Shown here piece after piece: positions 4,481-12,917 of a stretch of DNA of 15,458 nucleotides. Every line of letters starts with the position of its first letter. Within the stretch, counting starts at the first letter, position 1. A program made the position numbers and the translations under genes. Source of the stretch: Micavibrio sp. UBA1664 (GTDB lineage Bacteria > Pseudomonadota > Alphaproteobacteria > Micavibrionales > UBA1664). Where the stretch lies: contig DCKW01000011.1 in the NCBI GenBank assembly GCA_002320485.1, positions 1 through 15,458 on the forward strand, given 5' to 3'. Below the pieces are notes generated by a model. The model had not been told where the DNA came from. It saw only the letters and a list, made by a program, of their open reading frames with translations, and searched no databases.

Positions 4481-5399
4481 AAGGCAACCCCATATTCCGG
4501 TAATGATGAACGAGGTTCTGGACGCTTTGCAGGTGCGGGATGGTGAGGTCTATGTTGACGGAACATTCGGGGCGGGAGGATACACCAGCGCTATCTTAAA
4601 CGCCGCGCAATGCTCGGTTATTGCCATAGATCGTGACCCGACGGCTATACAGGCCGGACAGGACATTGCGGAAAAATTTTCCCCGCGCCTGACGTTGGTT
4701 CAGGATCAATTTGGAAATGTTGCCCGTCATATTGATCAGACCGTGGACGGTTTCGTTCTGGATATAGGGGTGTCCTCGATGCAGCTTGATCAGGCCGAGC
4801 GCGGATTTTCCTTCATGCGCGAGGGACCTTTGGATATGCGGATGGGCGGTGGCGAGAGTGCGGCCGATCTTATATCATCGATTGCGGAAGAAGATTTGGC
4901 CAATTTGATTTACAAATATGGCGAGGATCGTCAGTCCAGACGCATTGCCAAAGCCATTGTTGCCGCACGTGAAGAGGCGGACATAAAAACAACCTTGCAA
5001 TTGGCGGAAATTGTTGAAAAAGCCATCCCGCGCAAAAGAGGGGATAAAATCCACCCCGCGACACGCACGTTTCAGGCATTGCGTATTGCGGTTAATGATG
5101 AATTAGGCGAACTGGAGCGCGCGCTGGAGGCGTCCATCCATATTCTTAAACCAGGGGGGCGGCTGGTTGTTGTAACATTTCACTCTCTTGAAGACAGAAT
5201 TGTGAAAAATTTCCTGCGCGACCATTCGGACAGGATTGAAGCAAAAAACAAATATGCCGCAAATGATATTGCTGTAACAGAGCCTTATGAACTGAAGTAT
5301 CGAAAGGCAGTGCTTGCCTCTAAAGAGGAGGCCGCTATAAATCCCCGTGCGCGTTCAGCCAAGTTGCGCGCGGCGATCAGGACGGAGGTCGCGGTATGA
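4473..5399 (+). CDS. rsmH: 16S rRNA (cytosine(1402)-N(4))-methyltransferase
   Basis: RsmH (MraW), 308 residues, methylates N4 of C1402 in the 16S rRNA decoding centre using S-adenosylmethionine. Visible motifs are the substrate-side HIPVMMNEVL (7-16), SAM loop VDGTFGAGGYT (28-38), AIDRDP (51-56), LDIGVSSMQLDQAERGFSF (96-114), HPATRTFQALRI (194-205), VVTFHSLEDRIVKNF (233-247) and the C-terminal NPRARSAKLRA (290-300). Start codon ATG overlaps the mraZ stop in ATGAGTGA and is preceded by a strong GGGGAGG. The stop overlaps ftsL by 4 bases. Confidence 0.97.
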   Translation: MSERQPHIPVMMNEVLDALQVRDGEVYVDGTFGAGGYTSAILNAAQCSVIAIDRDPTAIQAGQDIAEKFSPRLTLVQDQFGNVARHIDQTVDGFVLDIGVSSMQLDQAERGFSFMREGPLDMRMGGGESAADLISSIAEEDLANLIYKYGEDRQSRRIAKAIVAAREEADIKTTLQLAEIVEKAIPRKRGDKIHPATRTFQALRIAVNDELGELERALEASIHILKPGGRLVVVTFHSLEDRIVKNFLRDHSDRIEAKNKYAANDIAVTEPYELKYRKAVLASKEEAAINPRARSAKLRAAIRTEVAV

Positions 5400-5908
5400 A
5401 ATTTTTGAAAAATAATGCTTTCCTGCTATTTTTAGGCATTTCCGTCATAATGGCGGGAGGGTGCCTGATGGTTGTCAGTCAAAAGGTGTATGACAGACAG
5501 AAAAATGTGCAGGCGCTGGATGAGGATATATTAGCCAAACAATGGAACATTCGCGCGTTAAAGGCCGAGCTAGCCTATCTAAGCCGTCCCGACCGCATAG
5601 AGCAAATTACAACTGCGATCGCGCAATCCGAACCTTTACCGCAAGGGCAGTCAGGAATTGCACTTGTTTCATATCATATTGCCGAGGATTTGCCTGCTGG
5701 CATGTCACTTTTACCCCCGCAAAAACCGGTTAATGCGGTTTATCACAAACCTAAAGCCGTACAAAAGGTACAAGTCAGCTCACCTGTCGTAAGACCGCAG
5801 CTTGCTGAAAAAACCGCTTTAGTAGAACCGGTAAACCGCGAACCGCAACCTGCCCCTAAATCCGGTGGATTTGCGTCCCTCATTGACACGCTTGGGGGCG
5901 CCCGGTGA
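5396..5908 (+). CDS. ftsL: Cell division protein FtsL-like
   Basis: Identified by architecture and by its place between rsmH and ftsI; FtsL sequences diverge strongly. A short cytosolic N-terminus (1-7), one membrane helix (about 8-28), and a charged periplasmic heptad-like segment (about 31-62) followed by LSRPDRIEQIT (62-72), the LxxPxRIExxA-type motif of FtsL, support the call. The remaining 95 residues are Pro-rich and of low complexity (80-155), ending in GGFASLIDTLGGAR. At 170 residues it is longer than enterobacterial FtsL (about 120). FtsL bridges FtsB/FtsQ and FtsWI and activates septal synthesis. ATGA overlap with rsmH and GTGA overlap with ftsI imply translational coupling. Confidence 0.85.
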   Translation: MKFLKNNAFLLFLGISVIMAGGCLMVVSQKVYDRQKNVQALDEDILAKQWNIRALKAELAYLSRPDRIEQITTAIAQSEPLPQGQSGIALVSYHIAEDLPAGMSLLPPQKPVNAVYHKPKAVQKVQVSSPVVRPQLAEKTALVEPVNREPQPAPKSGGFASLIDTLGGAR

Positions 5909-7620
5909 GCCTTTTAAACAAATGGAACCGTAATATTGCGCATATTGTTTCGGCAAAAGGCGAAGCGTTGGTGGTGGGTCGCACCAGACTAAAAATTGTA
6001 CGGTCTGTTTGTCTGGTCTTAATGGCATTGGTTGTTATTCGTCTCTTTGATTTAAGCGTCATACAAAAACCGCACGAACCTGAACATGAATACTCAATGA
6101 CAGGCGGCGAAAAAATTATGGAGCGTGCCGATATCGTTGACCGTAACGGTGTGTTATTGGCAACGACATTGCAGGTCGCTTCCCTGTATGCCGACCCTTC
6201 TTTGGTCGAAAACAAAGCCTTTATTGCAAGGAAGCTGGAAGAGATTTTGAAAATTAACAACGTGCAGGAAAAGCTTGATAAAAAAGGGAGATTTGTTTGG
6301 ATCAAGCGTGGCATTACCCCTGATGAACATTATAAAATTAACGCACTTGGCTCCCCGGGACTTGGTTTCAGGGCCGAAACGCGCCGTTTCTATCCGCAGG
6401 GTGAAAACGCGGCGCATTTGATTGGCTATACTTCTGTTGACGGCAACGGTCTGGCAGGAATGGAACTGGAATATAACGATCGCTTGCAAAAAGGGGGCGA
6501 TCCGCTGACGCTTTCGATGGATATTCGTGTGCAGCACGCCCTTACCAAATCCTTGCGCGACAAAATGCAGAAATTCCAGGCAAAAGGTGCCACCGGCGGT
6601 GTGGTCGATATAGAAACAGGAGAAGTGCTGGCCGCAGTGTCGTTGCCTGATTTTGACCCGCATCATGCAGGAAAGGCTGATGCCGATGCACGATTTAACC
6701 GCTTTGCATTAGGGGTGTACGAGATGGGGTCTACCTTTAAATTATTCTCCACCGCCAATTATATCGAGGCGACAAAACATCCGTTTTCAACCACATTCGA
6801 TGCCAGAAAACCGTTGAAAGAAGGGCGTTTCACAATTAATGACTATCACGCCGAAAAGCGCATTTTGACATTGCCGGAGGTTTTTGTTCATTCATCGAAT
6901 ATCGGCTCCGCCCTGATGGCGCAAACAATCGGAACAGACTCTATGAAGGCTTTTTATAAGGATCTGGGATTGCTGGATAAGGTCGATGTTGATTTCCCTG
7001 CTACGGGGGCTCCTCTTTATCCGCAACCATGGAGAAATCTTAATACATTGACGGCGGCCTATGGTCACGGTATCGCCGTGTCGCCGTTACATGTGTTACA
7101 GGCAACCGCTGCCATCACCAACGGAGGGAAGTTTGTAAAGCTGTCTTTCATTAAACCGAAAAACCAAAAGGATATTATTCAAAGCCGCGTAGTGTCTGCG
7201 GCAACGGCGCATAAAATGCGGCAACTTTTACGCTTGAATGTAACTAACGGCTCAGGAACGCAAGCCAATGTGGCCGGCTACGAAGTCGGTGGCAAAACGG
7301 GAACGTCGGAAAAAGTGTCGGCGCGCGGCGGTTATGATAAGAACAGGCTGTTATCTTCCTTTATCGGGGTGTTTCCTGCTAATGCGCCACGATACGCCGT
7401 TCTGGCCATTCTGGACGAACCTCATGGCACGAAGGATACTTATGGATATGCGACCGGCGGTTGGACTGCCGCCCCCGTGGTAGGTAGTGTTATTACCGAC
7501 ATAACGCGCATTTTCGGTATTGCGCCGGAATTGCGGGATTCTAACCTGACGGCCGGACTTGAACGTTATATTGATGCCGAAGAATCCACAGGATACAGCC
7601 CGGCGAGTTATACGCAATGA
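5905..7620 (+). CDS. ftsI: Septal peptidoglycan transpeptidase FtsI (PBP3)
   Basis: A 571-residue class B penicillin-binding protein that crosslinks septal peptidoglycan with FtsW. It has a cytosolic N-terminus, one membrane anchor (about 33-51), a dimerisation/pedestal domain with DRNGVLLATT (79-88), and a transpeptidase domain. The catalytic triad motifs are intact: STFK with Ser276 (276-279), SSN (330-332) and KTGT (464-467). Length matches the FtsI family. The start is GTG at 5905, overlapping the ftsL stop as GTGA; GGGGGC lies a few bases before it. Its ATGA end overlaps murE. Confidence 0.96.
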   Translation: MSLLNKWNRNIAHIVSAKGEALVVGRTRLKIVRSVCLVLMALVVIRLFDLSVIQKPHEPEHEYSMTGGEKIMERADIVDRNGVLLATTLQVASLYADPSLVENKAFIARKLEEILKINNVQEKLDKKGRFVWIKRGITPDEHYKINALGSPGLGFRAETRRFYPQGENAAHLIGYTSVDGNGLAGMELEYNDRLQKGGDPLTLSMDIRVQHALTKSLRDKMQKFQAKGATGGVVDIETGEVLAAVSLPDFDPHHAGKADADARFNRFALGVYEMGSTFKLFSTANYIEATKHPFSTTFDARKPLKEGRFTINDYHAEKRILTLPEVFVHSSNIGSALMAQTIGTDSMKAFYKDLGLLDKVDVDFPATGAPLYPQPWRNLNTLTAAYGHGIAVSPLHVLQATAAITNGGKFVKLSFIKPKNQKDIIQSRVVSAATAHKMRQLLRLNVTNGSGTQANVAGYEVGGKTGTSEKVSARGGYDKNRLLSSFIGVFPANAPRYAVLAILDEPHGTKDTYGYATGGWTAAPVVGSVITDITRIFGIAPELRDSNLTAGLERYIDAEESTGYSPASYTQ

Positions 7621-9008
7621 CGGATTTTATTGATCACATTGTCGGCTTGACCGCCGATAGTCGCGCCGTAAAAAAAGGGTATTTATTTGCCGCCTTGCCC
7701 GGAACGCGGTTTAATGGGCGTGATTTTATCGATCAGGCAATTTTAAACGGCGCCACCCATATCCTTGCGCCAAAAGGGACACTCATCAGACATGATGTGA
7801 CAATGATTGAAAGCGATAACCCTCGCCGTGAATTTGCCTTGATGGCGGCAAAATTTTATAAGGTGCGGCCCGCCCATATCGTGGCAATTACGGGTACAAA
7901 CGGCAAAACATCCGTTGCGGATTTCATTCGCCAGATTTTTGAAATGGCGGGGTTAAAATCGGCCTCTCTCGGCACGCTTGGACTTGTCTCGCAAACCGTG
8001 AAGGGTGAAAACAAAATGACCACGCCCGATCCGGTTAAACTGCATGCGTTACTTGCCGATTTAAAGGCGGCGGGGGTTAACCACCTCGCGCTGGAGGCCT
8101 CCTCCCACGGGTTACATCAATACAGACTGGACGGGATCAGACCGCAGGTGGTGGCCTTTACCAACCTGTCACAGGACCATCTGGATTATCATGAAACGAT
8201 GGAGGAATATTTCAACGCCAAACAACGTTTGTTTGACGACATTATGCCTGCTGATGGGTATGCGGTTGTTAATATCGATGACGAATACGGACAGAGGTTA
8301 AGGCATAAACAGTTAACTTATGGTCAAAATAAGGATGCGGCCCTCCGCCTTGTATCGCACACACCGACTGCGGAAGGGCAAGATATAGAAATTTCATATC
8401 GTGATAAAATATATGCAATTCACCTGCCGTTTATCGGCCTTTTTCAGGCCTATAACGCACTTTGTGCGGCGGGGTGTTGTCTAATGCTGGGTATGGAAAG
8501 TGATTTTATATTCGATTGTCTTGCAAAACTGAAGGGCGTGTCAGGTCGTATGCAATTGGCAGCCTCCAGAAATGGGCGGGCGGCCTATATTGATTACGCC
8601 CACACTCCCGATGCTCTGGAAAAAGTATTAACCGCGTTGCGACCGCATGTGCGCGGTAAACTTGTATGCGTGTTTGGTGCGGGCGGTGACCGTGATAAGG
8701 GGAAGCGTTCGCAAATGGGCAAAATCGTTTCCGCTTTGGCGGATCATGTCATTGTAACGGACGACAACCCGCGATCGGAAAAACCTGATGCAATCCGTAA
8801 TGAAATTCTGTCTGCATGTCCTCAGGCTGAAAATATCGGCGATCGCAGGCAGGCCATCGCACGTGGCGTTGATCTATTGCAGGATGGTGATGTATTGCTG
8901 GTGGCGGGAAAAGGGCACGAGCAGGGCCAAACAATCGGCGATGTAACACACCCGTTCGATGATTTAACCGAAACCCGGCTGGCGATGGAGAACAAAAAGA
9001 ATGGGTGA
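7617..9008 (+). CDS. murE: UDP-MurNAc-tripeptide ligase MurE, meso-diaminopimelate-adding
   Basis: A cytosolic Mur ligase of 463 residues that adds the third amino acid to UDP-MurNAc-L-Ala-D-Glu using ATP. It shows the uridine-binding DSRAVKKGYLFAALPG (14-29), P-loop ITGTNGKTS (91-99), TTPDP (135-139), EASSHGL (160-166), QDHLDYH (186-192), the lysine expected to be carbamylated at Lys202, YAHTPDALEKVL (327-338), and FGAGGDRDKGKR (353-364). The motif DNPR (383-386) marks specificity for meso-diaminopimelate rather than L-lysine. It overlaps ftsI by 4 bases and murF by 8. Confidence 0.97.
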   Translation: MTDFIDHIVGLTADSRAVKKGYLFAALPGTRFNGRDFIDQAILNGATHILAPKGTLIRHDVTMIESDNPRREFALMAAKFYKVRPAHIVAITGTNGKTSVADFIRQIFEMAGLKSASLGTLGLVSQTVKGENKMTTPDPVKLHALLADLKAAGVNHLALEASSHGLHQYRLDGIRPQVVAFTNLSQDHLDYHETMEEYFNAKQRLFDDIMPADGYAVVNIDDEYGQRLRHKQLTYGQNKDAALRLVSHTPTAEGQDIEISYRDKIYAIHLPFIGLFQAYNALCAAGCCLMLGMESDFIFDCLAKLKGVSGRMQLAASRNGRAAYIDYAHTPDALEKVLTALRPHVRGKLVCVFGAGGDRDKGKRSQMGKIVSALADHVIVTDDNPRSEKPDAIRNEILSACPQAENIGDRRQAIARGVDLLQDGDVLLVAGKGHEQGQTIGDVTHPFDDLTETRLAMENKKNG

Positions 9009-10443
9009 AATTCTTTGGCATGTTGCAGAAGTGATTGATGCCACAGGCGGCGAGTGTGCCAACGGTAATACGTGGCAAGCAACAGGCTTTGCCATGGATA
9101 GCCGCGAGGTTAAAAAAGGGGATTTGTTTATTGCCCTTAAAGGGGATGCTGCAACGACAAAATATACAAGCAGTGGTCACGACGGTCATGATTATGTTGC
9201 GGCTGCGTATACAAACGGTGCCGTTGCTGCCATTGTCGATCATCTCATTGACGTGGATATTCCACAAATTATCGTGCCTGATACATTTCAGGCCTTTCAA
9301 AATCTGGCAAGGCTCTCCCGGACGCGTCCCTCATTGCGTCAAGCGATTGCCATTACCGGATCGGTCGGGAAAACAGGCACACGCGATATGGTTAAAAGTG
9401 CATTTGACGGAGCCGATGTGTGTGTGCATGCCTCTATCAAATCTTACAATAATGCCATTGGTGTTCCCTATACTCTGGCAACGATGCCCGCATCCACTGA
9501 GGTTGGAATTTTCGAGGTGGGTATGAATTTTGCGGGGGAAATTTCGCCCTTATCTCATTTAATCAAGCCGACAATGGCTATCATCACCGCGATTGCTGAA
9601 GTTCATATTGAAAATTTTAACAATGGCATAAACGGAATTGTTAATGCAAAATCTGAAATATTCGACGGTATAAATGCAAACGGTATTGCGTTATTGCCGC
9701 GCGACAATCCGCATTATGACGAACTGGTTGCAAATGCTCGAGAGTCAGGAATAAAACACATATATTCATTTGGCGAACACCCTGAATCCGATGCACGCTT
9801 AACCACCTCGACGGCAAATGCCGACTATACACACATCAAGGCAACAATCATGGGTGAGGATGTTTCTTATCATTTAAATATTGCCGGAAAACATATTGCA
9901 ATTAATTCGTTGTCTGCACTTCTTGCAGTAAAGCTTGCAGATTTGAATATTCAGGATGCCGCCAAAGCATTGGAAACTATTCATCCGATAGAGGGGCGTG
10001 GCGCGCGCCAAAAACTTTATTGGGGGGATAGGAATAATCCGGTCATCTTGATTGATGAATCCTATAACGCATCGCCTGTTGCGGTCAAAGCGGCGTTGCA
10101 GGTTTTGGCAATGATGAACCCGACAGGCAACGGACGCCGTATTGCCGTACTGGGCGATATGCGTGAATTGGGAAAGCGGTCGCAGGAATTGCATGAAAAT
10201 CTTGCCCAGCCATTACAAGAATCCAATGTCGATTTAGTGTATACGTGTGGGGAAAATATGGAGTCTCTGTACAGGAAAATACCCGAACATATGCAGGGAG
10301 CGACAACTGCTACCTCCGATGAATTGGCGGCAATCATTGTTAGTACCTTGCAACCGGGGGACATAGTGTTGGTAAAAGGATCACTTGGGACGAAAATGAA
10401 GGTCATCGTCGATTCCTTACGCGAGGGTCATTTAGAAGGATGA
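9001..10443 (+). CDS. murF: UDP-MurNAc-pentapeptide synthetase MurF
   Basis: A 480-residue Mur ligase that adds D-Ala-D-Ala to UDP-MurNAc-tripeptide with ATP, completing the soluble precursor. Motifs: DSREVKKGDLFIALKG (33-48), P-loop ITGSVGKTGT (118-127), SYNNAIGVP (148-156), GMNFAGEISPL (174-184), AKSEIF with the expected carbamylated Lys217, GRGAR (332-336), DESYNASP (352-359) and AVLGDMRELG (382-391). Length is normal. Start ATG overlaps the murE stop in ATGGGTGA. It is followed by a 105-base gap before mraY, the largest inside the cluster. Confidence 0.97.
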   Translation: MGEILWHVAEVIDATGGECANGNTWQATGFAMDSREVKKGDLFIALKGDAATTKYTSSGHDGHDYVAAAYTNGAVAAIVDHLIDVDIPQIIVPDTFQAFQNLARLSRTRPSLRQAIAITGSVGKTGTRDMVKSAFDGADVCVHASIKSYNNAIGVPYTLATMPASTEVGIFEVGMNFAGEISPLSHLIKPTMAIITAIAEVHIENFNNGINGIVNAKSEIFDGINANGIALLPRDNPHYDELVANARESGIKHIYSFGEHPESDARLTTSTANADYTHIKATIMGEDVSYHLNIAGKHIAINSLSALLAVKLADLNIQDAAKALETIHPIEGRGARQKLYWGDRNNPVILIDESYNASPVAVKAALQVLAMMNPTGNGRRIAVLGDMRELGKRSQELHENLAQPLQESNVDLVYTCGENMESLYRKIPEHMQGATTATSDELAAIIVSTLQPGDIVLVKGSLGTKMKVIVDSLREGHLEG

Positions 10444-10548
10444 TTGCCCTGCCAACTTTTTTGAAAAATGCGATATAACGCACTATGGCGCGAAGCCGTT
10501 TTATGGGTTACCATTAAAAAAACACAAACCTGATTCAGAAAAATATCC

Positions 10549-11634
10549 ATGCTTTATAACCTGCTCTACCCCTTGGCCGAGGACTTTCAAATTTTTAACC
10601 TGTTTCGCTACCTGACATTTAGAACGGGTGGTGCGGTTGTGACTTCGCTCATCATCAGCTTTATTATCGCGCCGGGCCTTATACGATGGCTAAGGTCGAA
10701 GCAGGGGAAAGGTCAGCCTATACGGTCCGACGGGCCTGAGGGACATATTGCCAAGGTGGGAACACCGACGATGGGCGGTCTGATGATTCTGCTTTCTGTT
10801 GTGATTTCAACGTTAATGTGGGCCGACCTGACCAATAAATATGTATGGTATGCCTTACTGGTTTTAACAGGATACGGGGCGATCGGGTTTGCCGATGATT
10901 ATTTGAAACTGTCGAAGAAAAATAGCGATGGGTTACCCGGACGTTTAAAGATTCTGTTCCAAATTCTGATTGGAACTGCCGCCATCATCGGTATTATTTA
11001 TGCAATGCCTGAGCAACATGACATGGCCGTGGCCATACCATTTTTCAAAAACCTGTTTATCAATCTGGGATGGTTTTTCGTTCCTTTTGCTCTTGTCGTT
11101 TTAATCGGGTCGTCCAATGCGGTGAACCTGACTGACGGTCTTGACGGGTTGGCAATTGTTCCTGTGGCTATTGCCGCGGCCTCTTTCGGGTTGATTGCCT
11201 ATCTGGTCGGTAACGTTAAATTTGCCGATTACCTTGGCATACAATATGTGGCAGGGGCAGGGGAAATGGCAATATTATGTGGCGCGCTTATTGGCGGCGC
11301 GATGGGATTTTTATGGTTTAATGCGCCACCTGCTGCCGTGTTTATGGGCGATACTGGCTCGTTGGCACTCGGCGGGGTTTTGGGTGCGATTGCGGTCATT
11401 ACCAAACATGAAATTGTACTTGCGATCATCGGCGGATTATTTGTAATGGAGGCGGTGTCAGTGATGGCGCAGGTTGCCTCATTCAAATTAACGGGAAAGC
11501 GCATTTTCAAGATGGCGCCTATTCATCATCATTTTGAGAAAAAAGGTTGGTCTGAAAGTACGATCGTAATCCGTTTCTGGATTATTGCCGTTGTTCTTGC
11601 CATGATCGGCCTGTCTACGTTAAAACTAAGATAG
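10549..11634 (+). CDS. mraY: Phospho-N-acetylmuramoyl-pentapeptide transferase MraY
   Basis: A 361-residue polytopic inner-membrane enzyme that transfers phospho-MurNAc-pentapeptide to undecaprenyl phosphate, giving lipid I. About ten membrane helices are visible. Conserved elements are KQGKGQPIRSDGP (51-63), GTPTMGG (71-77), FADDYLK with Asp116/Asp117, NLTDGLDGLA (193-202), FMGDTGSL with Asp268, and APIHHHFEKKGWSE (323-336) with the three-His motif at 326-328. The N-terminus MLYNLLYPLA is typical for alphaproteobacterial MraY and supports the ATG at 10549, although the ribosome binding site is poor. Two bases separate it from murD. Confidence 0.97.
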   Translation: MLYNLLYPLAEDFQIFNLFRYLTFRTGGAVVTSLIISFIIAPGLIRWLRSKQGKGQPIRSDGPEGHIAKVGTPTMGGLMILLSVVISTLMWADLTNKYVWYALLVLTGYGAIGFADDYLKLSKKNSDGLPGRLKILFQILIGTAAIIGIIYAMPEQHDMAVAIPFFKNLFINLGWFFVPFALVVLIGSSNAVNLTDGLDGLAIVPVAIAAASFGLIAYLVGNVKFADYLGIQYVAGAGEMAILCGALIGGAMGFLWFNAPPAAVFMGDTGSLALGGVLGAIAVITKHEIVLAIIGGLFVMEAVSVMAQVASFKLTGKRIFKMAPIHHHFEKKGWSESTIVIRFWIIAVVLAMIGLSTLKLR

Positions 11635-11636
11635 TC

Positions 11637-12917
11637 ATGATATCGTTACCATTTGCACAAAATAAAACATATTACGTTGTGGGATTGGGAAAATCCAATG
11701 CCGCCGTGATCAAATCTCTTGTGAAATCCGGTGCGGATGTCCGTATATGGGACGACAATGAGGAACGGCGCGCAGCCTTTGACGGCACACTGCTTTGCCT
11801 TCCTGAGAAAGCGCCATGGTTGAAAATCAAGGCGGTGGTGATGGCCCCAGGTATTCCTCCCTCACATCCGGTGGTGCAACAGGCGGTCGAAAAAAATATT
11901 CCGGTCATTTGCGATATCGATTTATTTGCGCAATCCGAACCCACTTCCAAAGTGATCGGTATTACCGGTACCAACGGAAAATCCACTGTTACCGCGCTGA
12001 TTCATCATATATTAAATGCAAAGGGCAAGGCGCAAAAGGGCGGGAATATAGGAACCCCCGTGTTAGAGCTCAAACCAAAGATGGATTATACCGTTTTGGA
12101 GCTCTCATCCTATCAGCTGGAACGCAGTCCGCATTTGACATGTGATGTCGCCGTTTTATTAAACATCACCAAAGACCACATGGAATGGCATGAGACTATG
12201 GAAAATTATGTTGCCGCAAAAGAGGTGATATTTGCCAATGCTAGGGTCAAAATTTTATCTATTGATGATGATTTCTGTAAGGACATTTATAGTCGTCATG
12301 AGGATGCAATCACATTCAGTGTTTTTGGTGATGATTTGCCTGTCACACAAACTGACGTTCCCAAATTGAAAGGCTTGCATAATCTACAGAATATGTTGGC
12401 GGCTTATGAGGCTTGCCGTGCGCTAGGGGTCGACCACGATATGATTATTGATCGTATGAAAAGTTTTGAGGGCTTGGCACATCGTCAATATATGGTGCGG
12501 GTTATTAACGGAATTCCCTATATTAACGACAGTAAGGCGACAAATGCCGAGGCATCGCGCGCCGCAATCAGGGCATTCCGCAATATTATATGGATTTTGG
12601 GCGGGCAACCTAAGGAAGGCGGCCTAAACCCTCTGGCAGATGAGCTTGGTAATGTGCAAAATGCCTTTGTATATGGAGAGGCTGCTGAGGATTTTGCGCG
12701 TTTTCTTAGCGTGCGCGGGGTTCCGGTTGAAGTATTGGAAACGCTGGATGAGGCTTTGACAATGGCGCACAAAACTGCACAGGATATGCGCGGTGAGCCA
12801 TCAGGCGCACCTGTCGTATTATTATCCCCTGCTTGCGCATCGTTTGACCAATACAAAAATTTTGAAGAACGCGGCGACCATTTTGTTAAATTGGTCGAAG
12901 GGTTGAGCGATGAATAA
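11637..12917 (+). CDS. murD: UDP-MurNAc-L-alanine:D-glutamate ligase MurD
   Basis: A 426-residue cytosolic Mur ligase adding D-Glu to UDP-MurNAc-L-Ala. The N-terminal uridine domain has VVGLGKSN (14-21) and APGIPPSHP (70-78). The central domain has the P-loop ITGTNGKST (109-117), ELSSYQLE (155-162), NITKDHMEWH (176-185) and the expected carbamylated Lys195. The C-terminal domain has HRQYMV (283-288), NDSKATN (297-303), GGQPKEGGL (322-330) and LSPACASFDQYKNFEERG (396-413). It is slightly shorter than many homologues (about 440-460) but all motifs are present. It overlaps ftsW by 8 bases (ATGAATAA). Confidence 0.97.
   Translation: MISLPFAQNKTYYVVGLGKSNAAVIKSLVKSGADVRIWDDNEERRAAFDGTLLCLPEKAPWLKIKAVVMAPGIPPSHPVVQQAVEKNIPVICDIDLFAQSEPTSKVIGITGTNGKSTVTALIHHILNAKGKAQKGGNIGTPVLELKPKMDYTVLELSSYQLERSPHLTCDVAVLLNITKDHMEWHETMENYVAAKEVIFANARVKILSIDDDFCKDIYSRHEDAITFSVFGDDLPVTQTDVPKLKGLHNLQNMLAAYEACRALGVDHDMIIDRMKSFEGLAHRQYMVRVINGIPYINDSKATNAEASRAAIRAFRNIIWILGGQPKEGGLNPLADELGNVQNAFVYGEAAEDFARFLSVRGVPVEVLETLDEALTMAHKTAQDMRGEPSGAPVVLLSPACASFDQYKNFEERGDHFVKLVEGLSDE

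Noticed and set aside
8749..9300. Long antisense frame across the murE-murF junction
   Set aside because: It lies wholly opposite two well-supported Mur ligases, and its translation is rich in His, Arg and Cys without domain pattern, as expected of a shadow frame.
10485..10503. Short hairpin ATGGC-GCGAA-GCCGT followed by TTTAT, as a terminator after murF
   Set aside because: The stem is 5 bp including a G-T pair and the T-run is interrupted; too weak for an intrinsic terminator in the middle of an essential operon.
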